Shown piece by piece: positions 13,041-24,900 of a DNA stretch of 64,000 nt. Source of the DNA: Kudoa neothunni (lineage: Eukaryota > Cnidaria); contig OZ199838.1 in assembly GCA_964304625.1 (NCBI GenBank), positions 10,602,001 through 10,666,000 on the forward strand, given 5' to 3'. The notes under the pieces were generated by a model. The model was not told where the DNA came from, made no database searches, and saw only the letters and a list, made by a program, of their open reading frames with translations. Positions within the stretch are counted from its first letter, which is position 1, and each line of letters begins with the position of its first letter. The translations under genes and the position numbers were made by a program.

Positions 13041-13630
13041 TACGCATATTTTTCTAATCTTGTGAAACCATGGAGAAGTGGTAGGTTTCGAAATATTTAT
13101 CATCTAACCGGTCGACATAATGGTGTTGTCCATCGACCAGTAATAAATTATTTTAAATATTTTTTTTATCGTTGATTTTGTTGTTGAGGTAACGGAACCC
13201 ATAGAGAAAAAGGTACCATTTCGAGGGGGGAACACTAGTTTTACATCTTAATTACATTAAGTCGTTATTTCACGGAAGATAAGTACTTTTTACAGTTGTA
13301 AGTGAAGGAATAATCAATGTTGTTTCTATTGTAACACGAAGTATTGGTCATTGGTCTCCTTACATTTATTTTTCTCTTTTTTAAAGTAAAGGTTTTATAA
13401 TTCTAACACTTAAAACATCTTTCTGGGACAGTTTTTCAATAACCCTTTACTAATAAGGTGTATAAAAAACTATCATGGTCATTAATTAAACAGAAAAAGT
13501 CATCGTCCCCTCTAAAACTTAAAGTTCCATTATAGCGGTTTTCACGTGATAAATAAACGCAGAAAAATTTAATACCGTTGCTAATAAAAATAATATAAAA
13601 TATAAATTTTGGATAATTTGTGAAATAAGA

Positions 13631-13855
13631 AAATAATAAGCTATTTTCCGGTGTTTATTGCAAAACGATGTAGATTACACGTGTATCCAATTGTTGTCGA
13701 ATAGGAATTAGGCAAAAATTTAGAAGTAATTAATTTTAGCTCAATATTTTCACTCGGTATTCTTTTGGTTTATTATTGATAATCGTAAAAGAAAAAAACG
13801 AGAAAAAACGTGCACAAGATGGTGTTTTTCTGGAGTCACATACTTTACCATTACC
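13631..13855 (-). repeat. Right terminal inverted repeat of the Merlin-type element
   Basis: Inverted partner of 7271-7495. It lies just upstream of the N-terminal end of the ISXO2-like transposase remnant, as expected for an element transcribed on the minus strand. Confidence 0.8.
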
Positions 13856-16262
13856 CTGAGCTTTTATTGCCCAATACGAAATCATTGCCCAATGAGGTTT
13901 CACGCACGTGCCGCTAGAATATATTTTTTATTTGTAACGAAAAACCAATCTCTCTTGCTTGCATTATTAAATTAAAGATGTGAAATACTTCGATCCAATA
14001 ATATACGAACATTTCTTTATCTTTTGCAAACTTTTGATCAAGAGTTCTTAAAATATCAAGAAGATGGTTGAAAACATCCAACAATTTTTTGATCGTTAAT
14101 ATTTAACACAAAATTCATAAATTCCTTTAAAACAGGATGTCTCTTTAAATTTATCAATGACACTACGTAGAAATTTTATCCCTATAAATTAAGCGCTCTA
14201 TAATTCTATTACAGGTTTTTTGATTGTTTCATTTCTTTTTAATTCAACTCCTTCTTTATATCATATGTTCGTTGAGTGCATTTTTCTTAGGAATGAGTGG
14301 CCTCACCGAGATTTAATATGTTTTTTTGTTCATATCTACGTTTTACCTAATAAAATTTGATTACCTAATCATTAACAATATCATCAACCTTCCCTCCTTC
14401 TCCGCGAAGAGTGAATTTTTATACAACAGCGAACCTTAAAATTGTTAAGGTAACCATTTGTTCCACTTAAACTAGTGATTTAAGATCATCGGCAGAAAGT
14501 TTTGCCTTTTTTGGTATTCTGGCACAATCCGGTCATATAACGCAATTTAAAGTTGGATATATGTCTTATTTGTAATTGCATTACGGAGAGAAACAACATT
14601 GGAGTTAATTATATCAGATTTATTAGATAAAATTCCATTCAGAGAAGAATAACTAATTTTAATTTGAATAAAACTCACAACAGAATTCATGATATTCTAC
14701 GGTACAATAAAGAAATTTTTAGGCATTCCAGATTGAGATAATTGAATCATAATATTGAATAGTTCCAATTTTTATCAAAATTTCTTTCTTTTATCACAAT
14801 ACGGGACGTTCGAATGTGTAATTTAGCGGATTAATCGGATTAAATTGGAAAGTAACCTCTGCCCAATAGCATGACCCTGAATTTTACAAAAAATGCACTT
14901 TTTGAATGTTATTTCGTATTGTTTGGTATAACGCTAGAGTAGAGGATTATATACATCGAAAAGGTTAAAATATTGGTCATAGGAATTTGCAAAAAATGTC
15001 GACTACCCTATATAGAACCTCGCAATATCGAGACCTTATTGTAGTTGAAGATATGTGTGACATTAAAGAAAAGGAAATATTTTATGATTTAATTTCTGAT
15101 AATGAGGATAGTGTCTTCTGTTGATTTAATAGGGACTTTTCCTATTAAAAAGATAAAACTTGACCCAAATAAATAGGTTAAAACCTCATAAGGAACAATT
15201 AAATAATAACGATAACGCTAAAAATAGCATAGATCATCCTCTATTAAAAGTTAACGTTAAGATATTATTATTGTTGAATTTTTAAACCTCAAAATTCCAT
15301 CGAAAATAGAGTCGGTCGTAAGGTCCACAGGAAATCATATATCAAAAATTGTGGATATAAGGATGTATACAAATAAATTATTGCATCAATAACCCGAAAA
15401 ATTCAATATTACATGTTAAATTTATTTTTTGCATGTGATAACTGTTATATTTTATGATTTCTAATCCACATGGTCACGTCATCATATATTCTATTTCTTT
15501 TAGAAATACGAAATAATATGAAGAAAAAAATATAACGGAAATTTTTATATTAATTCATGTTTAATAAATGATAAATTGTATATTTGTCCCATTTTCAAAA
15601 ACATAAGATAATTGCACTTGAATATGATGAACTCAGGAAGGTTGCATTACTGAAAATTTATTCTTCTTCAAAGTTTTCTAGAATTGATAAAAAATTGAGT
15701 TAAGTGAGTATTAGATAATATGTAAAATATGAATAAAGTATATCCATTCCTTGAGATATGGCCACTACCTTAAAGAATATTTCATGAATTAGGATTTGAA
15801 TTGAGGAATATAATTTTGCATTAAAAGAATTTTATTATTTAAAAGATATCAGGTGTGCTGGGATGGGTGAATACATCATGGATGATTTCTCCTTTAAATT
15901 CGCACTTTGGTCAGTTGTTTTGCTCATACACATAGTTTCTCCACTCATTGAGTTCGTAAGAATATCAGTATATCAAAAAATAAGTTATTTCTATTCAGTA
16001 TTTTAGTAGAGTGTTAAGTCTGGTAAAGTGTGGCATTTTTTGAATGAATGCTTTATTTTTTTACATATTAATCCGACTATAATGATACTCATATCTTTAT
16101 TCAGTTTGTCTACATAAATAGTTTGGGTTTTAATAAAAAATATTTATAAACGTTGTTTACATTGTTTAATGTAATTTGAGCAATGAATAAGAGATCAATA
16201 AAACTTAGTACCTTTCACGAAGTATAACGAACATCTGAACATCCTGTGGTCAGTGTGGTGGG
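13856..16262. other. AT-rich stretch with only weak coding-like fragments
   Basis: No gene I can support. Weak signals: on the minus strand about 14030-14170 an open run containing HPVLKEFMNFVLNINDQK, and about 14480-14540 a run reading CARIPKKAKLSADDLKSL. On the plus strand an ATG at about 14996 opens 42 codons (MSTTLYRTSQYRDLIVVEDM...), followed by lysine-rich pieces. None matched a family I know and no exon chain closes. They could be exons of a small divergent gene or relics. Confidence 0.35.
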
Positions 16263-17181
16263 ATGCCGATGCTAAAATTTATTCCAAAAACCATTCTAAT
16301 CACAGAATGTAACAGAGGGTTAGGAATTCAAATAGCAAATATTTTATCAAGTAAATATAAGGATTCGATTGTGCTGGCTTCTGGTGACCAAATCGATAGA
16401 TGCAGGGTAAAAATTATTGGTTTCAATCGTTGTTTCATTTACGTATTACTCCCTAGGAGTTGACTATCATGAAAAATAGCAGGAAAAATATACAGGTCGT
16501 TGATATGGGTAACTAAGTGATATGAATAATTCTACATACTGTTGGTTGAATTGTTAGATGTTGATTCGGAGATGAGTGCTTACAAAGCAGAAAACGAAAT
16601 GGAAAAATACATAAAAAAAGATGGTCTTAATCTTCTTATCAATAACATGATGTACGGGATGGATGATTTGTACGATTACATATCCACTACCGGATCAATT
16701 GAATCAATTGTTGATCGTTCTGTGTTGGATATTGCCGGACCTCATATGGTAGCTAAGGTTTGTTTTATAAATCATTAATTTTAAATATTTTACGTGATTT
16801 TTGTGGTAGGTGTTTTTCCCCCACCTAATTACCGCTGCTATTAACAACCTAAAAAGGGATCGACAAACCACCGACGAAGTTGCTGTTAATAGATCGTTGG
16901 TTGTGAATGTTGCCAATTTCAAATACCCCAAAAACTCATCCAAAGGACTTTCTCAAAGTTACCGTATAGGTAGAAATCTTCTCAATAAGTCTATCCTAAA
17001 TGCAACCAACAAACTGGGCATTGTGGCCTATTCAATGTTTCCAGTGGGAGATCAAATTTATCAAAGCAACTTCACGGTAGCAAGGGATCTCATAACTTTT
17101 ATAGAAAATTCTAGTATCGCGAACCATGGGAAATTTTATGATTGGGCTGGTGAACCGTTGCCTGCCGATGAAATGCAATAA
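16263..17181 (+). CDS. Short-chain dehydrogenase/reductase (C-factor/sniffer-like), four exons, altered active site
   Basis: Exons 16263-16406, 16457-16508, 16558-16757 and 16810-17181 join in frame into 255 residues, the usual SDR length. Introns are 49-52 bases with GT-AG ends. The family is NAD(P)H-dependent oxidoreductases with a Rossmann fold. The dinucleotide-binding motif appears as TECNRGLG at residues 14-21, where the first Gly of TGxxxGxG is Glu. An acidic residue follows strand 3 (VVDMDVD). NNAG appears as NNMMYG at 94-99. The catalytic YxxxK appears as YRIGR at 183-187, with Arg for Lys. The end GKFYDWAGEPLP resembles the C-factor/sniffer group (F.d..G..lPW). The intact frame with several altered key residues suggests a divergent or catalytically weak member. 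The substrate is unknown. The start is the first ATG ahead of the Rossmann strand. Confidence 0.85.
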
Positions 17182-17569
17182 TTTTGTATATGTTCTAAGA
17201 CGGCTGTTTCTTCATTCTTGATTAATAAAAAATTTTTCTGCTTAAATTTAAATACGCTTTTTTATAGTATGCATATCCACAAATGACGAATATAATATAC
17301 CAACGTAAAACCGTAATCAGCTAGATAATGCAGGAAACTTTTGTTCACAAGGTAGAACCCTGACCAGTTGATAAGTTGTAGGGTTTTATTTGGTCTCTCC
17401 TCCCCTTATCTTTCTGCAATTATACGAGAATTTAACTCGATAAAATCTCTTCCTAAGGCAAGCATCAGCCCTATCCCTCGAACATCAAGAACGTTTAATA
17501 TGTGGGCATGCGAAGTCTATTTTTATTCTCATATATGTTCCCTGAAATTAATGTGCTTAGACCGACCCT
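17182..17569. other. AT-rich stretch after the SDR gene
   Basis: Short 3' flank of the SDR gene (possible polyadenylation signal ATTAATAAA near 17220), then unassigned sequence that may be the body of the SINE-like repeat annotated next. Confidence 0.35.
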
Positions 17570-17755
17570 CCTGAGTACGTCGAGCTGCAATTACAGACAC
17601 ATCACATATAATGAGTGTACAGCATAATCATATCTTCCATTACAAAATATGGACATAAGACACAGAAGCAATGTTTTGTAATTGCCCGGAATCGAACTCA
17701 CAACCTCCGGGGTAGGCGTCCATTGGTTTTGTACCATTGCAATCTGCCGATCGTC
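17570..17755 (-). repeat. tRNA-derived SINE-like fragment
   Basis: On the minus strand the sequence at 17685-17699 reads GAGTTCGATTCCGGG, a very good RNA polymerase III B box as found in tRNA genes. It is preceded by a D-arm-like stretch. The arms do not fold into a convincing complete tRNA, so this looks like the head of a tRNA-derived SINE or a tRNA relic rather than a working tRNA gene. Its sequence differs from the SINE family at 19710, 31733 and 54149. Confidence 0.4.
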
Positions 17756-19709
17756 ATATTTTCATTAATATTTTTGGGTGAACTCTCCAGTAAACCAATA
17801 CTCAAATTTTTAGCGCTATTGTAATCTTTTTAAAAGTCATGTAGACAGATTAAATCATTCTTTGGGTCCATGGAACCATCTAAAGCTGACATTATTTCAA
17901 TCGCATAAAAATTTCGAACGATTTCATCTACTGATAAATTATTTAATACGACGAGGGCTGTCTATTTAACCTCATAAATACTTTTTGTACTCATGAGATT
18001 CAATATTATCGTTAAAATTCTTTTTAGTCATTTTGAAATAACCTACCGTCAATAAACTGTAAATGGTCGATTATGCTTGTTACTAATACGGATGTTACAT
18101 TCTCTGCAATAACTATAAAAATCGAAATTTAACTTGGGAAAATTTCCATAACAATATAGAGTAATGTATGATAAGTACATTTAATCAAAAATGGGGGTTT
18201 AATCTTAGTTTTAGTGTAATTTATAATTAATGTTTATTGCACATTTACGTGACTTTTAATTTTTTAAGTTTACTTCTTATAAAATTCTTATTTGTTTAAA
18301 GGCGTAAGTATTTCTATCATAATAGAAAATATCAATTAAATAAGATATGTTAATGTATTATGAATGAAAAATTAGGCAAATCAACAATAATTTTAACACA
18401 ATATATTTACAAACAAACTTTAAAGAATAATACCTTCCTTGAGTATTATTAATTTTATTGGTACCAGAAGATGGCTGAAAGTATATAAAGATTAATCAGA
18501 GGAATAAACGATTAGAGGGAGAATTTACAAATGTGAATGTTGAATCTGCAATTCAATGGTCAACAAATTCCTCATAAATAATGAAAGGTTACGATTACAA
18601 AAATGTTTTTAATAAAAATGAGACTTCATTCTATTATCATCAGTTATAGAATCCTACTATAGTATTCGGGTTAAAAAAATTGTTTCATGTTATCAAGTAC
18701 CAAAACTAGAATGACTTTCTCATTTGACGCTAGATACGGAATGATGAGAAATCCTCAATTACAATAATAGATAAGCACAAGAATCCTTGCATTCTAAGTA
18801 TAAGTTAAAAACTAGTTAATTTTTATCTAACTGATGATAATCGTGGAAATTGTTCATTTTTTATGTGTTCCTAAAATATTTTAATTCAAAAATTTAGACA
18901 GAAAGGTACATTTGTTAGTTATTCTTGATAAATACGCTGTACTCCCTGAGGCGTTTCAAATATGGAATTTAACAAATAAAGCCACGAAATTTTGAAAATC
19001 ACAATGAGATCCAATGTTTAAATTTTGGAAAATCGATAATTACTTTTTAATTTATTCGCCAACCTATCTCCAATGAATATCCATTAAACATAGAATTATA
19101 CCTCTATATTTAGGTCTTTTAAAATTGATTAAATCCATAGAAAATAAAAACTTAAAAATCGTCTACCTTAAAACTCAAAAACTGCAATACAATTCCGACA
19201 ATCTATTTTTATTCGGATACACTTCTTTGTATGATTATTGTTTATTATCATTTCTATTGTTCATCTTTATCTCAAGTCCCTAGGTGTGCGATCTGTTTTT
19301 TGATTGTATTTAGTTATTTAAATATCATTTTACGTCATCGATAAATAGAGTTTAATAAAAATCCCAGAATGGCTCTCAATAGATTGCTCCAGAAAAAGTT
19401 AATTACTTCAAAGTTTAATTTGATAGATTATTGGATTGTCAGCTCTATATAGGCATCGGTTTATAAAAATTAAGTGTTACATTCAATTTCAAATCTCATC
19501 CTAAAGTAGACAATTGACAAACATCCACGAAAGCATCAGAACTCGTAATTTTCCTTTATTTTCCAAAAAATCGTATTTATTCTCATGATTAATTAGTTTT
19601 GGATGATAATGCATATTATATTAAAGTTTCCATGTTTTCTTTATTTTGTGCTAAAAGTTACAGGTCCTAAACAAATCTTGCACACTTTAGTAGTAGCTTT
19701 TATATTCAA
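17756..19709. other. AT-rich intergenic stretch
   Basis: I see no gene, RNA gene or clear repeat terminus. Stops are frequent in all frames. Confidence 0.4.
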
Positions 19710-20191
19710 GCCTGGAAAATATGGCACAATGGTGCTAGGTCGAGATCGCATACAATGAGGTTGCAAGTTCGAAGACTAATTCGGGCGTTCTTGTACTCCT
19801 GATTTGGAATTAACTAGGAAGGCTGTGGTAATCGCAAGGATCTACGATTTATCGTGGCCTTGTTTGCAGCTGGGAGGGGAGCCTCGCGGAAGGGTGGATC
19901 TAGGGTGCTTATAAATGCCGGGATACAGGAACGAATTAAAACTCAGTAGATGGTTTCCGAGGAGACGACGCCTGCATCCAGACTAATTCTGGGTTAGTCC
20001 AGGGTATGGTTGGAGTGGTGACTGCTTCGGAACGAGGATGTTTAGTGGGTTAAAATCCCACATTATCGCATAAACGTAAGTCGCCTTAATATGACGTTGC
20101 GGTGTCTAAAGCGTAAATGGAGAAGGTCTAACCAGCCCGAAATTCACAACCTGACAAGTTGCACCAGGGGTTTTGGCCCTGTAAATAAAAC
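19710..20191 (+). repeat. tRNA-derived SINE, copy A
   Basis: About 480 bases, markedly more GC-rich than its surroundings. It starts GCCTGGAAAATATGGCACAA, with an A-box-like TGGCACAATGG and a B-box-like GGTTGCAAGTTCGAAGAC about 40 bases later. This is the arrangement of an internal pol III promoter from a tRNA. The body is shared with 54149-54649 (+) and 31733-32042 (-), with landmarks GGTTAGTCCAGGGTATGG and TTAAAATCCCACA. It ends after CAGGGGTTTTGGCCCTG in an A-rich tail. It encodes nothing. Confidence 0.75.
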
Positions 20192-20575
20192 AACTTTAGT
20201 AGTTTTAATGTAATACGATTTTTTAAAACAATTCTACACTTCACCTCGATCTCTAAAAAGTCGTCATTCTTTGATATTATCACTTACACTGATTTGTAAT
20301 GATATAGACATCGCCGGAGATTATATTTATAGCCGAATGATTTAAAATTAATATTATTTAAATAATTAACCACAGCGCCCTTGAATTATTTAACCTATCC
20401 GTAAAAACCAAGCCCTTTTATTTCAGATATTAAACATTAAAATTTTTCACATTATTTAAATAAAAAATACATATCAATATATTAAAACGTTACAACAGAG
20501 TTCATTTACAACACAAGTTACCGCTGAATTTGTACCTCTTAATTTATAAGAAAAATGAAACAATAAATTAGAGTA

Positions 20576-21649
20576 CAGTCAAACCCCGTTCACCGAAAAT
20601 GTTGGAACCTGGCATTTCCCTTTCGGATACTGAAATTCCGGTTAAACGATGTTTTAATAAATGCGCATGTGCAATCTGAAAAAATTGTAGGTTAGTTACA
20701 TACTTTATTTTCCATTATTCAATGTTTATAAAAATTGTTTAAAGAAAACTCTATTATATATATATATATATAAAGTATAACTAGTGAATACAATGTGAAA
20801 ACATTGATTTAAGGCACAGTAGTTCTAGATCCAACGTGATCGGCGCACGTATACTGACAATATGTATGACCTTAATGCCGCTGCGCCATATTAGAATGAT
20901 ACATTCTAGATTCTAAAAAAATGGACTATTATTATTATTGATTTTTTTATGATTTCTTCCCTATTTGGATATTTTGGGTTATACTAATAATGATGGTAAG
21001 AATAATAAAGTAACAATGAGGAGTATTTTCCCAGAATTCTCCATAACGATATTTAGAATTTCCTCATTAATCAAAATATGTCATATTCCAACAATTTAAT
21101 ATTGAATAATGACTGTTAAGATTCAATAAGACTTAAAAGTGAAAGTGTTATGGGAAAAACTGATGTGTGAACAACGTTGAATTGAGTGAATTGAGTGAAT
21201 TTCGTGGATAAATTGGTCTTATGAAGTCACTGCCAGTTTGTGATTAAACAATCCAATAAATTTCATGTTTATATTTTATTACTCATGAAAAAATATAAGA
21301 GAGTTGATCTTTACCCAAAATTTATTTGTTCATCATGAACATGATGAATTTTGAACATAAAATACTATATTATCTACGTTACGCTATTTCTATTAATCCA
21401 ACATAAACTTAAATTGAATAAAAAACGAACGTATGTATCAAAATAATAAGTGTAGGTGCCATTTTAACCAGGCACTAATTCGGACTTCAAGACAATTTTT
21501 CCGAAAATTCCAACAAAAAGTTGTTTCGGATTGCGGTTTCTGAAATTTCGGTTAAACGAAATATTTTTATTTATAATCTACATCATTTTCAGATAAATTT
21601 TAAAAAATCATTCGGATAGTGCAAATTTCGGATAAACGGGGTTCGACCG
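20576..21649 (+). repeat. Tigger/pogo-like non-autonomous element, copy 2
   Basis: This 1074-base element starts CAGTCAAACCCCGTTCACCG and ends GGGGTTCGACCG, flanked by TA at 20574-20575 and 21650-21651. It matches 3909-4888 in inverted orientation along its length. It has no transposase reading frame. A TA microsatellite near 20755 accounts for part of the length difference. It lies 0.3 kb downstream of the SRP72 stop codon. Confidence 0.8.
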
Positions 21650-21966
21650 TATTTAAAAAATATTGCAACTAAAATTATCTAAACCAAGACACGCAGATTA
21701 AAAAAATTTATCATTGCGAGACAACTATGTGAATATATTAATTTCATTTAAGTTAATAAAATACACAACACGACTATGCTATGGCAATAATCTAGTAAAC
21801 CGGAGATATGCTTTAGACATGTTAAAAATAAAATAATATCCGATCTCGAACGCTAACCACAGAATAAAATCTAAAAATTTATCTTACTATAAATAACCAC
21901 TATATAAGACAACCGTCATAAAAGGAAGAATAGATTCGTTACTGCTGAGCGAAATATAAATAAATT

Positions 21967-24900
21967 TCAATTTCTTTTCTTCTTCTTTTTGTGTTTATTT
22001 ATTTTTGAGGCAAGATGATTGTGGTTAGTGGTTACAGAAGAAACAATGTTGCTTGCATCAAAATTGGATCCAGCGTCAGCAGCACCTTGAGCTCCACGGA
22101 CTAAATCAATGGAAATTAATAACCCACCTCCAAGCTAAAACTCATACATTGAAGTTGTTTTCGTCTTTTTTTGTCTGGTTTATAATTTAAGCGTTCGTAC
22201 TTTGGCAACCATCTTTCTGGATCTAACTTCGATGGATCAATCAAGTTAGTAGTCACCTTATGACGACGTTTTCTTGATGTTGATTTCTGTTTGGTAGAGG
22301 TGTTGCTTATTGTTGTTTGAGAGGTAGTAGATTCAATGTATTTATTCATATCATTTTTGAGTATGTCAAAAATATAAGAAAGATCTTGATTTTCCATATT
22401 ATCAAATGCGTTTAATACAGGTTTGTCGCTAGGACAAATGTTGTTAAGAAAGAAATCGACCACCAAATCCAAATGGTTATTGGCGGAGTTGTTTTCTCTT
22501 GCCAATTCATACAACGATAGAACTTTTCGAGCTGTCCCATCAAATCGATTTTGATTAACAATCAGGAACATCAATTCACAAATGACATATGTAACGATTT
22601 TTGGGTCATCAATACACATTTTTCCACAATTGGTTAGAGTTTCGATCGCCTCATCAATTAGACCAAGTTGAACTTGACGTTTGTAGGTGTACGCAACCTA
22701 AATTATTCAGGCGATTTTTAGTATCTGTAACGAGATGGTCACCATCCACATATTTTGATGTATGGTGTAATAGTTACTAATGTTGGGGAGTAATAGAAAA
22801 ATGGGAATTGTTTCAGCGCATCAATTTCCATGGAGATATCGCCTAAAGTTTAATAGCAACTGGTATCAGCTGTTTCAACAATACCATTAGCTCGATAACA
22901 ATTCGCCAATCTAATGTAGATATCCAAGTCAGCGACTTTGTTTGTAATAAGGTGTTTCTATGCGGGGAAGTATTTCGAGGTGAATAGACCGTAAAATTAT
23001 ATACCTTAATATTATCGATGATGGACGTATGGTTAACTTCTGATTGAGTATACACATCGGAGGTTTCAATCAGTAACAAAAGATTATTAAAATTAGATGC
23101 GGACGCTGAATCGGATTTGAGTTTGTTTAGAATAGTCGTAGCCTGAGTGGCCTAGATTTAACATTGAAAAGCTGGAGCACCATTCTGTAGTCATACGTGT
23201 GAATGCCTACTTTCAACCAGATATGAGTTGTAAAACAAAAGCGCAGTTTGAAAGCGATTAAGCTTTTTTGTTTTTTCTTGTGACACCCGCACAGGTCTCA
23301 ATGATCTGTTTGTCGATTTTGATGACAAAGTCTAACGGACAATCAGCAAATAAATCTCCTTATAATTATAGTAACCTCAATTATTGATGATTGATTGTTA
23401 TGAGTTATCATTTGTAAATTTGGTTCACAATTACTTATCCGATGTTAAAATAAGTTTATTGAATTAATCAAAACTTACCACACAGGTTTAAGAGGTTCGC
23501 TTTCCAACAACTTTTTAGCTTGAAGATAGTTGCCGAGTTTCTGCTCAATGTAAGCCATCTGCACCCTAACATTTGTTCACCCAAACTATAATCTGATCAG
23601 CGTATATTACATAATCATCACAAGATCATTCTTTTCAAATTCTGTTAACATCTAAATAGACAGGACATTAATAAAATTTAAAAACCTTTTTTAAGTTACT
23701 TCGTTGTTTGTCAGCTTCATGAGACAATCTAAAGTATGCTTTTAGATTTGAAAACCTCCTTAAAAATCACTCAACGATTTTTTGATGCATCCGAGGGCAG
23801 AAACCATATTTCCTTGTCCAATATAAAAACATGACTTGTTGAAATAGCTTTCGTAATTGTCTTCGAAGCTAGTGTTGTTGTCATCGTCTTTTAAATGTGA
23901 GGGCTGTAGTAGATTAGGATTCAGCGTACATGATACAATTTAAAAAATATACATTTTCTGATGAATGTTGAGATAAGGAAGAAGCTAACGCAGCCTTTAC
24001 AGCACAGATATTCGTAAAACGATCACTTTGATTTTCATCCTTAAATTTCAAATTAAAAAGACCAAGTATGGTTGTGATTTTATTGATATAATTGAAATAA
24101 TTATAAATGCATTAAAAAAATTAAGTCAGACACGCTTAAACTATAAATCAATTTTCCCAACTTTTTTTTTCAAATTCGGAGAAGCATACTATAAAATATC
24201 AATTATTTTAATAACAATGGTTACAAATTTTGAATTTTATTCAATATAACAGAAAAATTTATTAAAAACATTAAATTCATATGAATATTATAAAAAAACA
24301 AAACTCAATAAATTCGCATGTTTTTAATTTATTTAAATCAGCTTAGTATTTAAAACAGTAATAATAGAATCTACTCCAAAGAATTTCTTCTTTGAGTAAG
24401 TTTTCGAGTTAACAATGTAAAATTGGAAGTTGAAAAATTACATTTAGAAAGCTAAAAATCTTAAGAATAGAATTTGAATAATATTAACATTATATTTAAT
24501 ATCATATATAGAGCCGCATTTTCTTATCTTTTTCCATTTTTATCTACTTACTGAGTAATAATGTGTATTATTCTATAAAAATATATGTAACTATTTATAT
24601 AATTGAATAGTTATTCTTAAAATACTTAAATTAAAAAATGGTTAAGTTTTTCGAAATTAACTGAATCTAAAAAATATCGATTAAATCGGAAAATTTTTTC
24701 GTTACTTCATTAAATTTTAAAGGAAGTGGCTATTGACATGAGTCATAATATCCAGGTATGTGTAATTATGACTGTATTTAATTATTTTGGACTCCTAAGG
24801 AGGTAGAGAAGAACCAAAAACAATTGAATACAGCAGAATCTAAAAATAATCCTTATAGATCAACTATAAATAGGAGATAACCCTTAACGGCTAACCATTG

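Larger units (their letters stand above)
7271..13855 (-). mobile_element. Merlin/ISXO2-type DNA transposon with long terminal inverted repeats, carrying a Ty3/gypsy insertion
   Basis: About 220 bases at 7271-7495 recur in inverted orientation at 13631-13855 (outer ends GGTAGTGGTGAAGTATG and, reverse-complemented, GGTAATGGTAAAGTATG; inner ends around AAATAGC-TATTATTT). Between them lies an ISXO2/IS1595-like transposase remnant (12284-13040), the type that defines Merlin elements. Without the 4.1-kb LTR element at 7816-11902 the transposon would be about 2.5 kb, a plausible autonomous Merlin length. I saw no 8-9 base target duplication at the outer ends, so the termini may be off by some bases or the copy may be rearranged. 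Confidence 0.65.

Noticed and set aside
17570-17755. A functional tRNA gene on the minus strand.
   Set aside because: The B box is excellent but I could not fold matching acceptor and anticodon stems of a complete tRNA, so it is listed as a SINE-like fragment.
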